Source: Orobanche coerulescens (taxonomy: Eukaryota; Streptophyta; Magnoliopsida; Lamiales; Orobanchaceae). Taken from it: a DNA stretch of 64,000 nucleotides. Below, in pieces: positions 24,043 to 34,806 of the stretch. The notes under the pieces were generated by a model. It ran no database searches, was not told the DNA's origin, and saw nothing but the letters and a program-made list of their open reading frames with translations. The translations under genes and the position numbers were made by a program. Each line of letters opens with the position of its first letter. Positions within the stretch are counted from its first letter, which is position 1. The stretch spans positions 99,932,001 through 99,996,000 of the forward strand of contig CM065803.1 of NCBI GenBank assembly GCA_033398695.1, given 5' to 3'.

Positions 24043-24171
24043 AAGAAGGTGAAGCAGACCGATCGAGAGATGAGATCATTATGTGCTGCGCAACGTGGAA
24101 GAAATGATAGAAGGCGGTGGGGAGACGATATATTATGGGAAAGAGGAATAGCTGCCGTGTGTAATAGTTGA
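24043..24171 (+). pseudogene. possible 3' coding tail cut by element B
   Basis: The first bases right of element B are open for 42 codons in one frame and end at TGA 24169-24171. The composition is unlike the T-rich LTRs (many Arg, Lys, Asp; a WGDDILWERG stretch). It might be the end of an older gene or element interrupted by B, whose other half would be left of the window. I do not recognise the protein and chance is possible. Confidence 0.25.
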
Positions 24172-24175
24172 TACG

Positions 24176-24182
<7 letters not shown>

Positions 24183-24248
<66 letters not shown>
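24183..24248. repeat. (TA)n(TG)n compound microsatellite
   Basis: About 20 TA units run directly into about 13 TG units, in the narrow flank between element B and the MULE. Confidence 0.95.
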
Positions 24249-24459
24249 TGTATATATTATGTTTTGGTTTCTTTAGCTTTTTGTTATTTTTTAGTTAAAT
24301 AATAATAAATAATTAGAAATACCTTTTTTTATTAAATAGTTGGATATTCTGGTAATAAATATATATAATAATTTCTACTTTTATTGTTTACGCTTACAAT
24401 TGTTATTTTGTTAACATTCTTGTTTTTGCCTAGAATATTTTTATGTGAAAAAGATTTTC

Positions 24460-24530
24460 TATACCCACTTAGGTGATAGTGTGTACTCCTCACATCCATT
24501 CTATTTTCTATCTCCTCTCCATAACCACTT
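24460..24530 (+). repeat. left terminal inverted repeat of the MULE
   Basis: Contains GGTGATAGTGT, CATCCATTCT and CTCTCCATAACCACT, inverted at 49455-49528. Confidence 0.75.
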
Positions 24531-24994
24531 GGCCCACGAACTGAATTTTAAATTGATTGGGTGTTGTTACCAAGTGAGGAGAGAGGAAACTTTAGACCAG
24601 GTGAGGGGACATGTCCCTTGATTTGAGGGAGTTATTGTGTAAAAAGAATCGGATTACTTTCTTTTTTTTAATCAGATTTTCTTCCCTCACAACTCCAAAA
24701 CCTTATATAAACGGATTTCCTCACAAATATGATTATTTGTGATTTGAATTTTTTTATTAAATTGTTTCAAATTTATTTGTGAATTTGTATTGCATTTGGA
24801 TGGTATTTTTATGTTTGATATGATTAGAACGTGATTAGAAATAGTTTAGTTTAGTTTAGTTAGACATGATGCTTCATTTTGTGGTGGTAAAAACAATATA
24901 ATGGAAAAATAAATAATATACCGCTATAATAGTTAACATACGATATATGAATAATAACGTACGATACATAATTGAGTCAAACATAGTGGACAAA
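24531..24994. other. left arm of the MULE, noncoding
   Basis: AT-rich DNA with no coding signature, lying beyond the 3' end of the transposase gene. A short CCACTTGG...CCAAGTGAGGAGAG inverted pair is at 24525-24585. Confidence 0.55.
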
Positions 24995-25360
24995 CACTAC
25001 AAAAAAAAAAAACAGTATTTACCGACGCCATTTACCGACGCCAGTAAAGGCGTTGGTATTTTTTGGCATTTAACGACGCCGTTACCGACACCTGTGAATT
25101 TGGACGATCCCCGACGGCTTTAATGACGCCATAGCGTGGGTGTCTTCCCGCGAAATTTGCCGACACCAGTACCGACGCCGGAAGTCGTCGGAGATATACC
25201 GACGGCACTTTTGCCGTCGTTAAATGGCATGACTTACATGAATTAACGATGCCACTCCCACCGTCGGTATTTGTTAAATTTAACAACGCCTTTACCGACG
25301 CCAAGTTATCTGTCAAATTTTACAAGGCCATTACCGATGGCCCGTTGGCGTCGGTAAATT
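24995..25360 (+). repeat. left TIR and subterminal repeats of the CACTA
   Basis: After the TIR come repeats of ACCGACGCC, AACGACGCC and inverse forms in both orientations. In this family they serve as transposase-binding sites; here only the repeats are seen. Confidence 0.85.
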
Positions 25361-25369
25361 TTAATACAT

Positions 25370-25640
25370 TCTCAGCCCTCTGCCTATTCTGGTTCGACCT
25401 AAAATCATTCTAATTCACCTCCCGCACCTCTGCAAAACCCCTCTCTCCCCGCACCTCTCTGCAAAACGCCTCTCTCCCCGTGCAAAACGCCTCTCTCCCC
25501 GGCGACCTAAAATCCCCGACGGAGATATCTGCGATTTCTTCCTCCGGCGCACCTCCGCAAAACACCCCCAATCGGCGACCTAAAATCCCCGACGGAGATA
25601 TCACGCTATCCTCTTTCGATTTCCCAATTCAGGTAACATC
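25370..25640 (+). repeat. CACTA 5' leader with duplicated segments
   Basis: A C-rich stretch with three copies of a CTGCAAAACGCCTCTCTCCC-like unit (25430-25500) and two copies of GGCGACCTAAAATCCCCGAC plus GGAGATATC (25500-25531 and 25573-25604). It ends CAG|GTAACATC, a plausible first-exon donor. It may be the TNP2 promoter/5' UTR. Confidence 0.55.
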
Positions 25641-27245
25641 TCCGTTTCCTTTCCATTTTTGATTGTTTTCCGGACACTTTTGGGTTCCTTGTTTATTTAT
25701 GTTGAACATTTTGGCTTTCCATGAGTTAACCCTTTTTTCCTCTCTATTCTTGATCTTCTTGAGGAATTCAGATGTCATGGCACTTAGAAGTCAACAACCT
25801 TTAATGTTTTGTATTGACTAAAAACTAGAAAAAGAATCTACCAAAAAAAAAGATGAATGACGGATCACTCTCATTTTTACAAAGCGGGTCGTTTATCCCT
25901 TGTATAAATTAAATAGTTAATTATCTTCTTTATTTAAAAAAAAAAAGAAATAGGCTCAATCTCCCCATGTGTTCTCAATTCAAGAAAATATAGATCAATC
26001 TCATGTATTTTATCCAGGCGATGATGCAAATCACCCTTTTGGAGACGAAATGGGGCAGGGTGCACCTTTTTCTTAAAATATAGGGGGTAATGTGCTTGTT
26101 ACACATAGAGGTATTTGGTCCATTTTTAAAAATAATAATAATATGACTATTTAATTTAAGCAGAAGGCTAAATTGTCTGTTTAAAAAACCCGAGAAAATA
26201 GAAAACGCATTTCGACACATGGGCTTCACATCATTTTCTTCAACATGTTTTGCTGATCTTTTACTAAAGAGGTTTATAACGAGGTTGAATGAACCTCCAA
26301 ATAGGGAAAAATAAAAATCTTTGATAAATAAATTATCAAGAAATTCTGTAGTTGGAAATCTTATTGGCTTTTTGTTAAATGAGTGTACATTAATAGACTT
26401 CAATCTCTCACAACAGAATTGCAATGTGGTAATCTTGCATTAAAATAGTGGAGTATAAGGAATAAGAAGGCGAAATACTTATAGTAGTATCGAAAGTATA
26501 TGTACTCATTTAACTTCTAATGGTCCTTTGAGTCACCATGATTTAATTTCTCCACCAATCCCTGTCGGTCCGGGGGGTGGGGACCCTGGGGGCGAGGGAT
26601 TTCGCCTTTTGCTACAATGAAAGTATATGTACTCTCCTCAGAGAAGGAAATTTGGCGGCAGATTTTCTTGTCATGCATGCCGAAATATAGGTATACCGAC
26701 ATCAAGTCGGTGTACCGTGAATTTTTTAGTATGCCGAAAGTGTGATTGCTTTGTTGGCTATATCACTTTTTGGGTTCCTTGTTTCCTTTCTATGAGTTAA
26801 ATGTGATTGCTTTGTTGGCTATATAGGACAGCTTTGTTGGCTATATAGGACAGCTTTGTGGCTATTTGAGTTAACTGTGATTACCTTATATAGGACAGCT
26901 TTGTTGGCTATATAGGACAACTTCTTGTTAGGGACTGCTCATTTGTGGCTATTATGAGATCTCTGTAATCCTTAAAGATAACCATTTTTTTTTAAATTTG
27001 TGATTAGACTAAATCTCATGAATTTGTTTGGGATAATCACAAAATCTACCCTTGAGGTTTGTGTAATCACGAAACCCCCTAGAGAAGTTCCATAGTTACG
27101 AAAAAAACCTTGAGTTTTGTAGTCTGTAAATTAAAGGGTGGTAACTGTAAGAGTTTTATGACTGTAAGGGTTTGTTTTCATAATGTTCTTCATAAGATGA
27201 AAAAAACCTTGAGTTTTTTTTGATCATTTTGTTACAATTTTTAGA
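25641..27245. other. CACTA leader/intron region before TNP2
   Basis: AT-rich with no plus-strand coding. A 149-codon antisense stretch at 25975-26424 has no recognised signature. It contains the minisatellite at 26740-26930 and a GC-rich island at 26565-26600. Confidence 0.5.
26740..26930 (+). repeat. minisatellite, GGACAGCTTTGTTGGCTATATA unit type
   Basis: About five full or partial copies of a 22-bp unit (core GCTTTGTTGGCTATATA), some adjacent and some separated by AGTTAA-containing spacers. Confidence 0.75.
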
Positions 27246-30200
27246 ATGGGTGACAACCGTGAGTGGATGTATCGCCGGAAACTTGATGGCTCTTGGAATC
27301 CTGCATTCCTCTCTGGACTTAACAACTTTATTGAGTATGCAAGTAGTCAGCCGCACTGCATGTCGGGTGACCAAATAAGATGTCCATGTAAAAAATGTGA
27401 TAATATACAGTTTCATGATACAGAAAAAGTTAAGTATCACATTGGGAAATTTGGGTTCATTAGGGAGTATAAAACTTGGATTTTTCACGGCGAAATTGAA
27501 ATGGATGAGGGATGTGAAGATATGGATGAAGATGTGAATATAGATACCAACGAGTTGGGATCCATTAAATGCCGTACGATGGTCATGGAGCATGTCGGGC
27601 CACAATTTAATGTTGAGAATGTGGAAGAACCACCAAATCCTGAAGCAAAACGAATATATGACATGTTGAATGCTGGAGACAAAGAGTTGTGGCCTGGTTG
27701 TGCTAATTACTCCCAATTGTCTTATATGGCTCGTTTCATGAGTTTGAAAGCAGAGAACCACTTATCAGAAAAGTGTTTTAATCAGTTTGCAGAGTTCATG
27801 AAAGATAGTTATCCAAAAGGGAATCTATGTCCCGATAACTTCTATAGTACAAAGAAATTATTGCGTGGGTTGGGATTACCTGTAGAGAAGATTGATTGTT
27901 GTCCAAACAGCTGCATGCTTTATTGGGACCATTACAAAGACAGTGAGAGTTGTATATTCTGTGGTACATCATGCTACAAAGATATGTGTCGTGCCTCAGG
28001 AAGCCGTAGGAGGAAAAAAGTGGCAGCCATGAAGATGTACTACTTTCCTCTTATTCCCCGATTGCAAAGGCTATACATGTCAAATGCTACCGCGGCAGAT
28101 ATGAGGTGGCATGCTTCATGTTCTGGTTCAAATGATGGAATTATGCGTCATCCTGCAGACTCTCCAGCATGGAAGCACCTGGACACTATTTATCCAGATT
28201 TTGCTGCGGAGGCTAGAAATGTGAGATTAGGTCTTTCGACTGATGGTTTTGCACCTTTTGCACAATCAGGGCGACAATATTCATCGTGGCCAGTTATAGT
28301 CACACCCTATAACTTACCACCTTGGCTCTATATGAAGGAACAATTCATGTTCCTAACAATCTTAATACCAGGGCCACGCAATCCTATGATGCAATTGGAT
28401 GTGTTTCTTCAGCCGCTCATAAAGGAGTTGACGAATTTGTGGGAAGAGAGTGTTCCAACATTTGACATCTCATTGAAGCAAAATTTTCAAATGCGAGCAC
28501 TGTTGTTGTGGACTATTAGTGATTTTCCAGCGTATTCAATGTTGTCTGGATGGAGTACTGCTGGAAGATTGGCATGCCCTCATTGCATGGATGAGACTGA
28601 AGCGTTTACTCTTCCTAAGAGTGGTATAGTCGGAAATTCTTGGAGCCGGATCACATGTTTAGGAGGAACCGACGAGCATTTAGAAAGAATATGACATGTG
28701 AAGTACCTACACCTGAGAAAAGGTCGGGCGCTGAGATATTGAATCAAATAGAGGCACTGGGTCTTTTGAAAGTGACAGAGGACTACAATGACACAAACAA
28801 AGAGATATCCAAGAATTCTAGGAGCGGGTGGAAGAAAAGAAGCATCTTTTGGGATCTCCCATATTGGAAAGAACTTCTGATTCGTCACAATTTGGATGTC
28901 ATGCATATTGAAAAAAAATGTGTTTGACAATGTGTTCAACACTGTGCTTAATGTGCCGGGAAAGACCAAGGATACCACCAAGTCTATAGACGAGTTGCAA
29001 TTGCTCTGCATCAAACCTGAATTGAAGAAAAATGAGACGACAGGAAAGTATCCGAAAGCTTGTTACTCACTTAACAGAGATGAAAAGAGAGTAATATGTG
29101 AATGGATATCTCGTCTTAAATTTCCTGATGGATACGTGTCCAATATTAGTAGATGCGTGGATAAGAAACAACTAAAGATGAGAGGGATGAAAAGTCATGA
29201 CTGCCATGTGTTCATGCAACGCTTGTTACCTATTGCATTTCGTGAACTTCTTCCTCAAGCTGTTTGGAAGGCAATTACAGAGTTGAGTATCTTCTTTAAA
29301 GACTTGACATCTCGGACAATAAAAATAGAGGACATGTGTAGACTTCATGAAACAATTCCAGTTACTTTGTGCAAACTTGAGCATATCTTTCCGCCTAGCT
29401 TCTTTGATTCAATGGAGCATCTTGTTATCCATCCGGTGTGAAGCCCGAATTCTGGTCGATCTGATATCGATGGATGTATCCATTTGAGAGGTATATGAAG
29501 ACATTGAAATATTTTGTAAAGAACAAAGCCAAAGTTGAAGGATCCATCACCAATGCCTACTTAATGAAAGAGGCATCAACATTTAGCTCATACTACTTTG
29601 AAGATTGGGTGACTACGAAGATTAAAAGTGTGCCTCAAAATTATGAGGGGGGAGCCGATGAAAATGATGATCCGAATATGCTCTCAATTTTCAAATTGGA
29701 TGGCCGTCCTTTTGGCAAAATGCCTTCACGATATTTTGATGCCAAAGAGTATAATGCAGCACATATATATATTTTATCCAATTGTGCCGAGGTTTCAGAG
29801 ACATACTTGACGTGAGTACCCTCGTGATATTTTATTTTAATGAAGAATATATTCATTCATTAAATATATAATAACTCGTGTGTTTTTTGAAGATTGTTTG
29901 AAGATCAAATTCGATCAACTAATCTGGAGATAACGGAAAATGACTTACAAACAAGAGTTGAAAAGGAGTTTGCAAGTTGGTTCAAAACATATGTAAGTGT
30001 GGGGTCTCATATCAAATTATTTATAGACTAATTTCATATGTAGAAAGTTACATAACTAACATACTTAATAATTGTCATAGGTTAATGATCCTTCAAGTAA
30101 TGCAAGCCAATGCATTAAGGACCTTGCATAAGGGCCATTGTACGGGATTCAAATTTATTCTGGGTGTTTAGTTAATGGATACAGGTTCCACACGGTTGAC

Positions 30201-30794
30201 CATGGGTCAGATAAAAGTACTATGAATAGTGGTGTCTGCATAAAGGGCGAGGTTTATAATAGTGATGAGCAAGATTTTTGCGGGCGATTAATGGAGGTGT
30301 GTGTGGTAGAGTATAATGGTGAACCTACTAAAACAATTGTGTTATTCAAGTGTGAGTGGTTTGACTTATTACCTCTAGGGACTTCGGTGAATACAGATTT
30401 CAATTTGGTTTCAGTAAACCACACCCGTAAATACAAGAAGTACGAACTTTTTGTGTTAGCAAATCAAGCTACTCAAGTGTATTATGCTTCATATCCTAGT
30501 ATGAATCAAGCTAAGAAGGATTGGTGGGGAGTGTGCAAGGTCACACCTAGATCTAGAGTTGAAGCAGCTTGTGAACCATCCGCCTCGTCATTACATCAAC
30601 CGTTTCAAGAGGATGTCGCGGTCATGAGGACTAGAGGTAGTCAAGCTACTGTAGATGATGAGATATCAATATCGCATCCACGAGGTGGACTTATTGATAT
30701 TGATGATGTGGATGAGGCATCGGATGATGGATATATAATAACGTCAGATGAGGAAGATAGTAATGATGATGATGATTCTGATCATATGTTATAG
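27246..30794 (+). pseudogene. TNP2-type CACTA transposase (tnpD-like), decayed
   Basis: The first open block (27246-28694, 482 codons) holds a Transpos_assoc domain (REWMYRRKLDGSW, CPCKKC) and the Transposase_21 catalytic core: LSTDGF supplies the first Asp and MQLDVFLQPL the next conserved Asp. The frame shifts just before 28640 (resuming at FLEPDHMFRRN), again in an A8 run at 28911-28918 inside the conserved HNLDVMHIEK motif, and near 29440. A DUF4218-like part covers 29360-29815 (YPFERYMKTLK). Likely introns start GTGAGT at 29814 and GTAAGT at 29992. The last part (to 30794) is DUF4216-like (NGYRFHT, NSGVCIKGE) with a TAA nonsense near 30128 and an acidic tail. Family, order and length fit TNP2; the breaks make it non-functional. 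Confidence 0.9.
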
Positions 30795-31186
30795 TCTTTA
30801 CGATCATGTCAATATTGTGATTTTCAAGCTAATGAATATTCTGTTTTAGATTGTTATGTGAAGTGCACTTGAAAATTTGATTTAGATTGTGGACAGTTTG
30901 GTTTATTCTTCCTCTTGTTTCGATCTTTATTTATATGATGTTGCCTTGATGATTTTATGTAGATTTTTATTTGATGTATTGTCGCAATGTGTGCTGTGTA
31001 CATGTTGATTTTTGCTTAACTTGTACTCTACTCATTTGCTTTATGCAGTAACTTGTACTCTACTCATTTGCCATACATCCTGTCCTTGTAATACTTGATG
31101 TTCTAATCTGAGTTTCACTAGTTTCTTCACTCAAAGTAACTAGTTAGGCTTTGAAATGCCTTTGAAAAAAGAAAAAAGGAACTCGC
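30795..31186. other. CACTA sequence between TNP2 and the copia fragment
   Basis: AT-rich 3' untranslated-type sequence with an ACTTGTACTCTACTCATTTGC repeat (31019 and 31051). No gene seen. Confidence 0.5.
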
Positions 31187-31849
31187 TTAACTCGTTAGGC
31201 CCTCCGTCTCAACATGCCTCAAAACCACATTCTGCTGCATATGAGTAGCAGCAGGCTTACAAGCCAACAGACCATATTCATTCAACAAATCTAAACAATA
31301 CTTTCTTTGTGAAAGACAAAGATCATCACCACTTTCTAAAACTTCAATTCCCAAAAAATATTTGAGAACACCAAGATCTTTTATCATAAACTTAGAGTTC
31401 AAAACACTTTTAAACTTTTCAATTTCACCAATGTTATTGCCAGTGATGACAATGTCATCAACATAAACCAGTAAAGCAAAAAAAACTCCATTCTTATTCT
31501 TAGTGTAAAGAGAATAGTCATTAACACTTTGTTTAAAACCATTTTCTACCAAAGCAGTGGTAAGTTTTTCATTCCACTGTCTTGGAGCCTGTTTTAGCCC
31601 ATACAAAGACTTATTCAATTTACACACCCTTGTTTCATCCTTGTCATAATAACCAGGAGGCAATTACATATAAACATCTTCATAAAGATCACCATATAAG
31701 AAGGCATTATTAACATCTAGTTGAAATAAAGGCCACTTATTACAAACAGATAAAGCAATTAAGCACATCACAGTAACCATTTTCACAACAGTACTAAAAG
31801 TTTCCTCATAATCAATACCTTCCCTTTGGTTAAAACCTTTGGCAACAAG
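31187..31849 (-). pseudogene. Ty1/copia reverse transcriptase fragment, downstream part
   Basis: The minus strand encodes copia [21 protein letters not shown] next to the gypsy insertion site, [13 protein letters not shown], then PPGYY, NKSLYGLKQAPRQW, the catalytic LLVYVDDIVITGNN and KYFLGIEVL. An in-frame TAA at 31664-31666 separates VYM from LPPGYY. The frame ends at 31187, before RNase H. There is no LTR, PBS or polypurine tract. It continues at 42002 across element C: YKARLV there joins VAKGFNQ here. Confidence 0.9.
31845..31849 (+). repeat. left target-site duplication of element C
   Basis: acaag, repeated at 41997-42001. Confidence 0.92.
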
Positions 31850-34243
31850 TGTAACAACCCAAAAACAGTGGCTATTACAGTGCCGTGGACCCCTACCGGG
31901 ACCCACAGGCGATATCACAATATATATTTATAATCTAACAACGTGGCACCGTACCACAATATTTATCAAAACCCCGATGTGGAGTATGAGTTATTCATGT
32001 CTTTAAATACGAGCAAACATACACAGGATCCAAATTCGGTACAGACCATATGACGATGGGCAGTACCTTACAAAATTTAGTACATTCATCCGACACAAAA
32101 TAAAATGAAAGTCACAATAAAACATAACCGAACAACCAAAAGACTCGGCCCCCCCGAAATAGCATACTTCAGAATCCTCCGTCGCCATTGTGCTCCTCCT
32201 GTGCCTTGCCCTTTCCTCGCCCTGAAATACAAGTATTTCGACCCAAACCACAGGGTCAGCTATACATGATAATGATTCTCATGACATTATACAATTCATA
32301 TATTATACTGATCTCAAAGAAAACCACCGACTACTGAATATACCCCGAAGGCGTATAAACAATCAGTCCCAACTGTCGAACATAACCAAATATACGAACG
32401 ACCATATAATATGGCTCAAGACGGACGTCACAGTATGCCCGATCCGGAAATGTGTCCGTGCACATGTCCACCCCGTATACGGAATCCAGAATATACGTGG
32501 GACGATGTACCTAATTAGCCTCACGAACTACGTCTCGTGTGCACGATCTAAATGCAGAAAACATCCACGCATGATCATCAAGTGCCCGGCTAAAAATCCT
32601 ACACATAACCAATCGGCGCGCAGATATGACTCCAGAGATGTCACGATACAACATGACAACGAAACTCAACGAATTACACTTTTACCAAGGAATCGAACAA
32701 CTCACCGAAGTGTCACCAAAGCTCAAAAGGACTAACGGTAACAAGGACGGTAATTTTGGGTATATCATCCCCAACACCATGACAATACGATCAAGGGTAT
32801 CACCATATCACGAATCATAGATTATCAGAACATTTCATACACACGAAACGCATAATAATCACAAGAATTCAACCATCATTATAACCAAGCAAGATGACTT
32901 GCCTCAATTCCGTAGATGAATAATCCTTCTTTGAATGGTCAAACGAACGGTATCCTCGTCTAACAATACTCACGTGAACAAGCAACCTTGAATGAAATGT
33001 AATTCATTCAACAACACATTAAATGCGATAACGGTATTATTACATAAATAATATTCGTAAATTTACTTGAATAAATCAATTATCCTATTGATCATTTTAA
33101 TGTTCTTATTACAAATCATCGTATGTTTATCATGTTCATTCACATATTCTAACCTTAATGTCAAATACTTGATGTCTAGTTTATTATCAATGTAATATCG
33201 TGAAAATATCTTTTCAAATCATCGACACTTCCAATTTCGATATAAGTTTGTGTTTAATTACGTTCTTCATTATTTTACCAACGATTACATTCAAAACTTG
33301 ATTACTATATGAAACATAAGTTTAAGTTTTTAGTGAACTAAGAACATCATCTTAATTTACGTCTCTTAACACGCACGGATTAATAAAATGGAATTCGGCT
33401 ACTCATCTACCGCATTTGTATCATCATATTCAACACAATCCTCTTAAGAACATTATCAACCTATTAATGTAGTGATTAACACCCTTTAACGAAATCGATT
33501 AATTTGAACATATGAAGATTACAACTTCCTTCTATCAACATCCATTGTTTTACTTTGAAGAATTCATTAAAAGTCTAGTTATATCATTGGATACTTGAAA
33601 TTTTTGAAGTAACTTCATCCCATCTAGCGAAGATCATCTTCAAAGGGTTAACATAATATTTTCCAACACTTTTATTACAAAGGTTTTAGAGGCCAAAAAT
33701 CATGGTTCCATACTACCTTCAAGAATCAATTGAATGTTCAAGACAAATTTAACATTTCTCACTTTTAATCATTAAGGATATCATCCCTAACATGTTCCTA
33801 GTGTTGAGACTATAATCAACTTCCGATTATCATGTTATACATCAGGTTTTATGTATATCATTATCAACACAATCACATTATGAAGTTATTTACATCAAGA
33901 AGTAACACTAATACCTTCAATGTTAATCTTCACTTAGTTGGAGCATGATTCAATTAACTTATCATGTTTGCACTAGTTTAAACTAACATTATGTGAAGTA
34001 TTTATCTACTAACATCATCATAAGCATGGAATTGATATGAGTTAAAGAAAGACCAACCTTAAAATGAAGAACAACACCAACACTTCAAGGGATAAACTTC
34101 AATCTCTAACTCTCCAAGTCATCAATCAAGTGCTGAAGCTCCAACACAAGTTAGAAAGGCTTAGAAACGAAGTTGGAAGGGAAAGGGATCGTTTCTCAGT
34201 TGGGAGGTTGAAAGGGTCGAGTAGGAAATGAATGGCAAGTCAT

Positions 34244-34254
34244 ACTTTTATAAT
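34244..34254 (-). promoter_or_regulatory. TATA box of element C, 3' LTR
   Basis: The minus strand reads ATTATAAAAGT just downstream of the palindrome array; its equivalent is at 41475-41485. Confidence 0.6.
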
Positions 34255-34265
34255 CTGAACTCGGC

Positions 34266-34595
34266 ATTACGTACGTTAACAAAAGTGGTTAACGTACGTT
34301 ATATCCCTTACGTACGTAATCTTATGATCATTACGTACATAACCAATTTCATCAGATCTTTCTGCCTCAAAACACGCAATTCGTTACGTACGTAACTATA
34401 TAGCTATTACGTACGTAATAGCCGTTGACTTGGCTGTCGCGATCGACTCCCGACCACCTACCCCCGCTCGGCCCCACCCGCCGAAAGGCGGACTGCTGGA
34501 GGATCTCCCGCATTACGTACGTTAACGTATAGATGTTACGTACGTAAGGCGACATACATAGCGTACGTTATGAAGACAGGTTAACGTACGTTAAG
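34266..34595. repeat. U3 palindrome array of element C, 3' LTR
   Basis: Nine CGTACG-centred palindromes (TTACGTACGTAA, TAACGTACGTTA, AGCGTACGTTA) in 330 bp, ending about 12 bp from the TATA box. Confidence 0.82.
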
Positions 34596-34774
34596 TACTA
34601 TAACAAGCATAAATGGAATTCTCCCAATATCACCCAACAACTAATATAGTATGAATGACCATGATTCCAACTTAACATAATTCGTCGATACTCGCTACAA
34701 CATCACAGATATGGTGCGAAAATACTTAGCTTAAATCATAAAATACAATATTAAAGGCGAGGGTACTACATACT

Positions 34775-34806
34775 CCCCCCCTTAAAAGGAGTTTCGTCCC
34801 CGAAAC
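34775..34806 (-). promoter_or_regulatory. polypurine tract and hairpin of element C
   Basis: The minus strand reads a GTTTCG GGGA CGAAAC stem-loop (34806-34791) followed by CCTTTTAAGGGGGGG and the LTR. The hairpin begins within the pol stop codon, so it is almost wholly untranslated even here. Confidence 0.75.

Larger units (their letters stand above)
31850..34770 (-). repeat. 3' LTR of element C (2921 bp)
   Basis: TGTAGTACCC at 34770 to TGTTACA at 31850 on the minus strand. The palindrome array is at 34266-34595 and the TATA box at 34244. Short open frames inside (e.g. 32003-32251, 32505-32735) recur in the other LTR and show no protein signature. Confidence 0.93.

Noticed and set aside
24992..24994. 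Perfect 3-bp target duplication of the CACTA
   Set aside because: The left flank is aaa and the right flank gaa, so only two of three bases agree.
25975..26424. 149-codon minus-strand frame in the CACTA leader
   Set aside because: AT-rich, Phe/Ile/Asn-biased, no motif and no neighbouring gene structure.
27156..27761. 201-codon minus-strand frame opposite TNP2
   Set aside because: Shadow of the well-supported TNP2 coding strand.
34266..34595. Palindrome arrays as a CRISPR-like array
   Set aside because: Repeats are short, irregularly spaced perfect palindromes inside plant LTRs with no cas genes.
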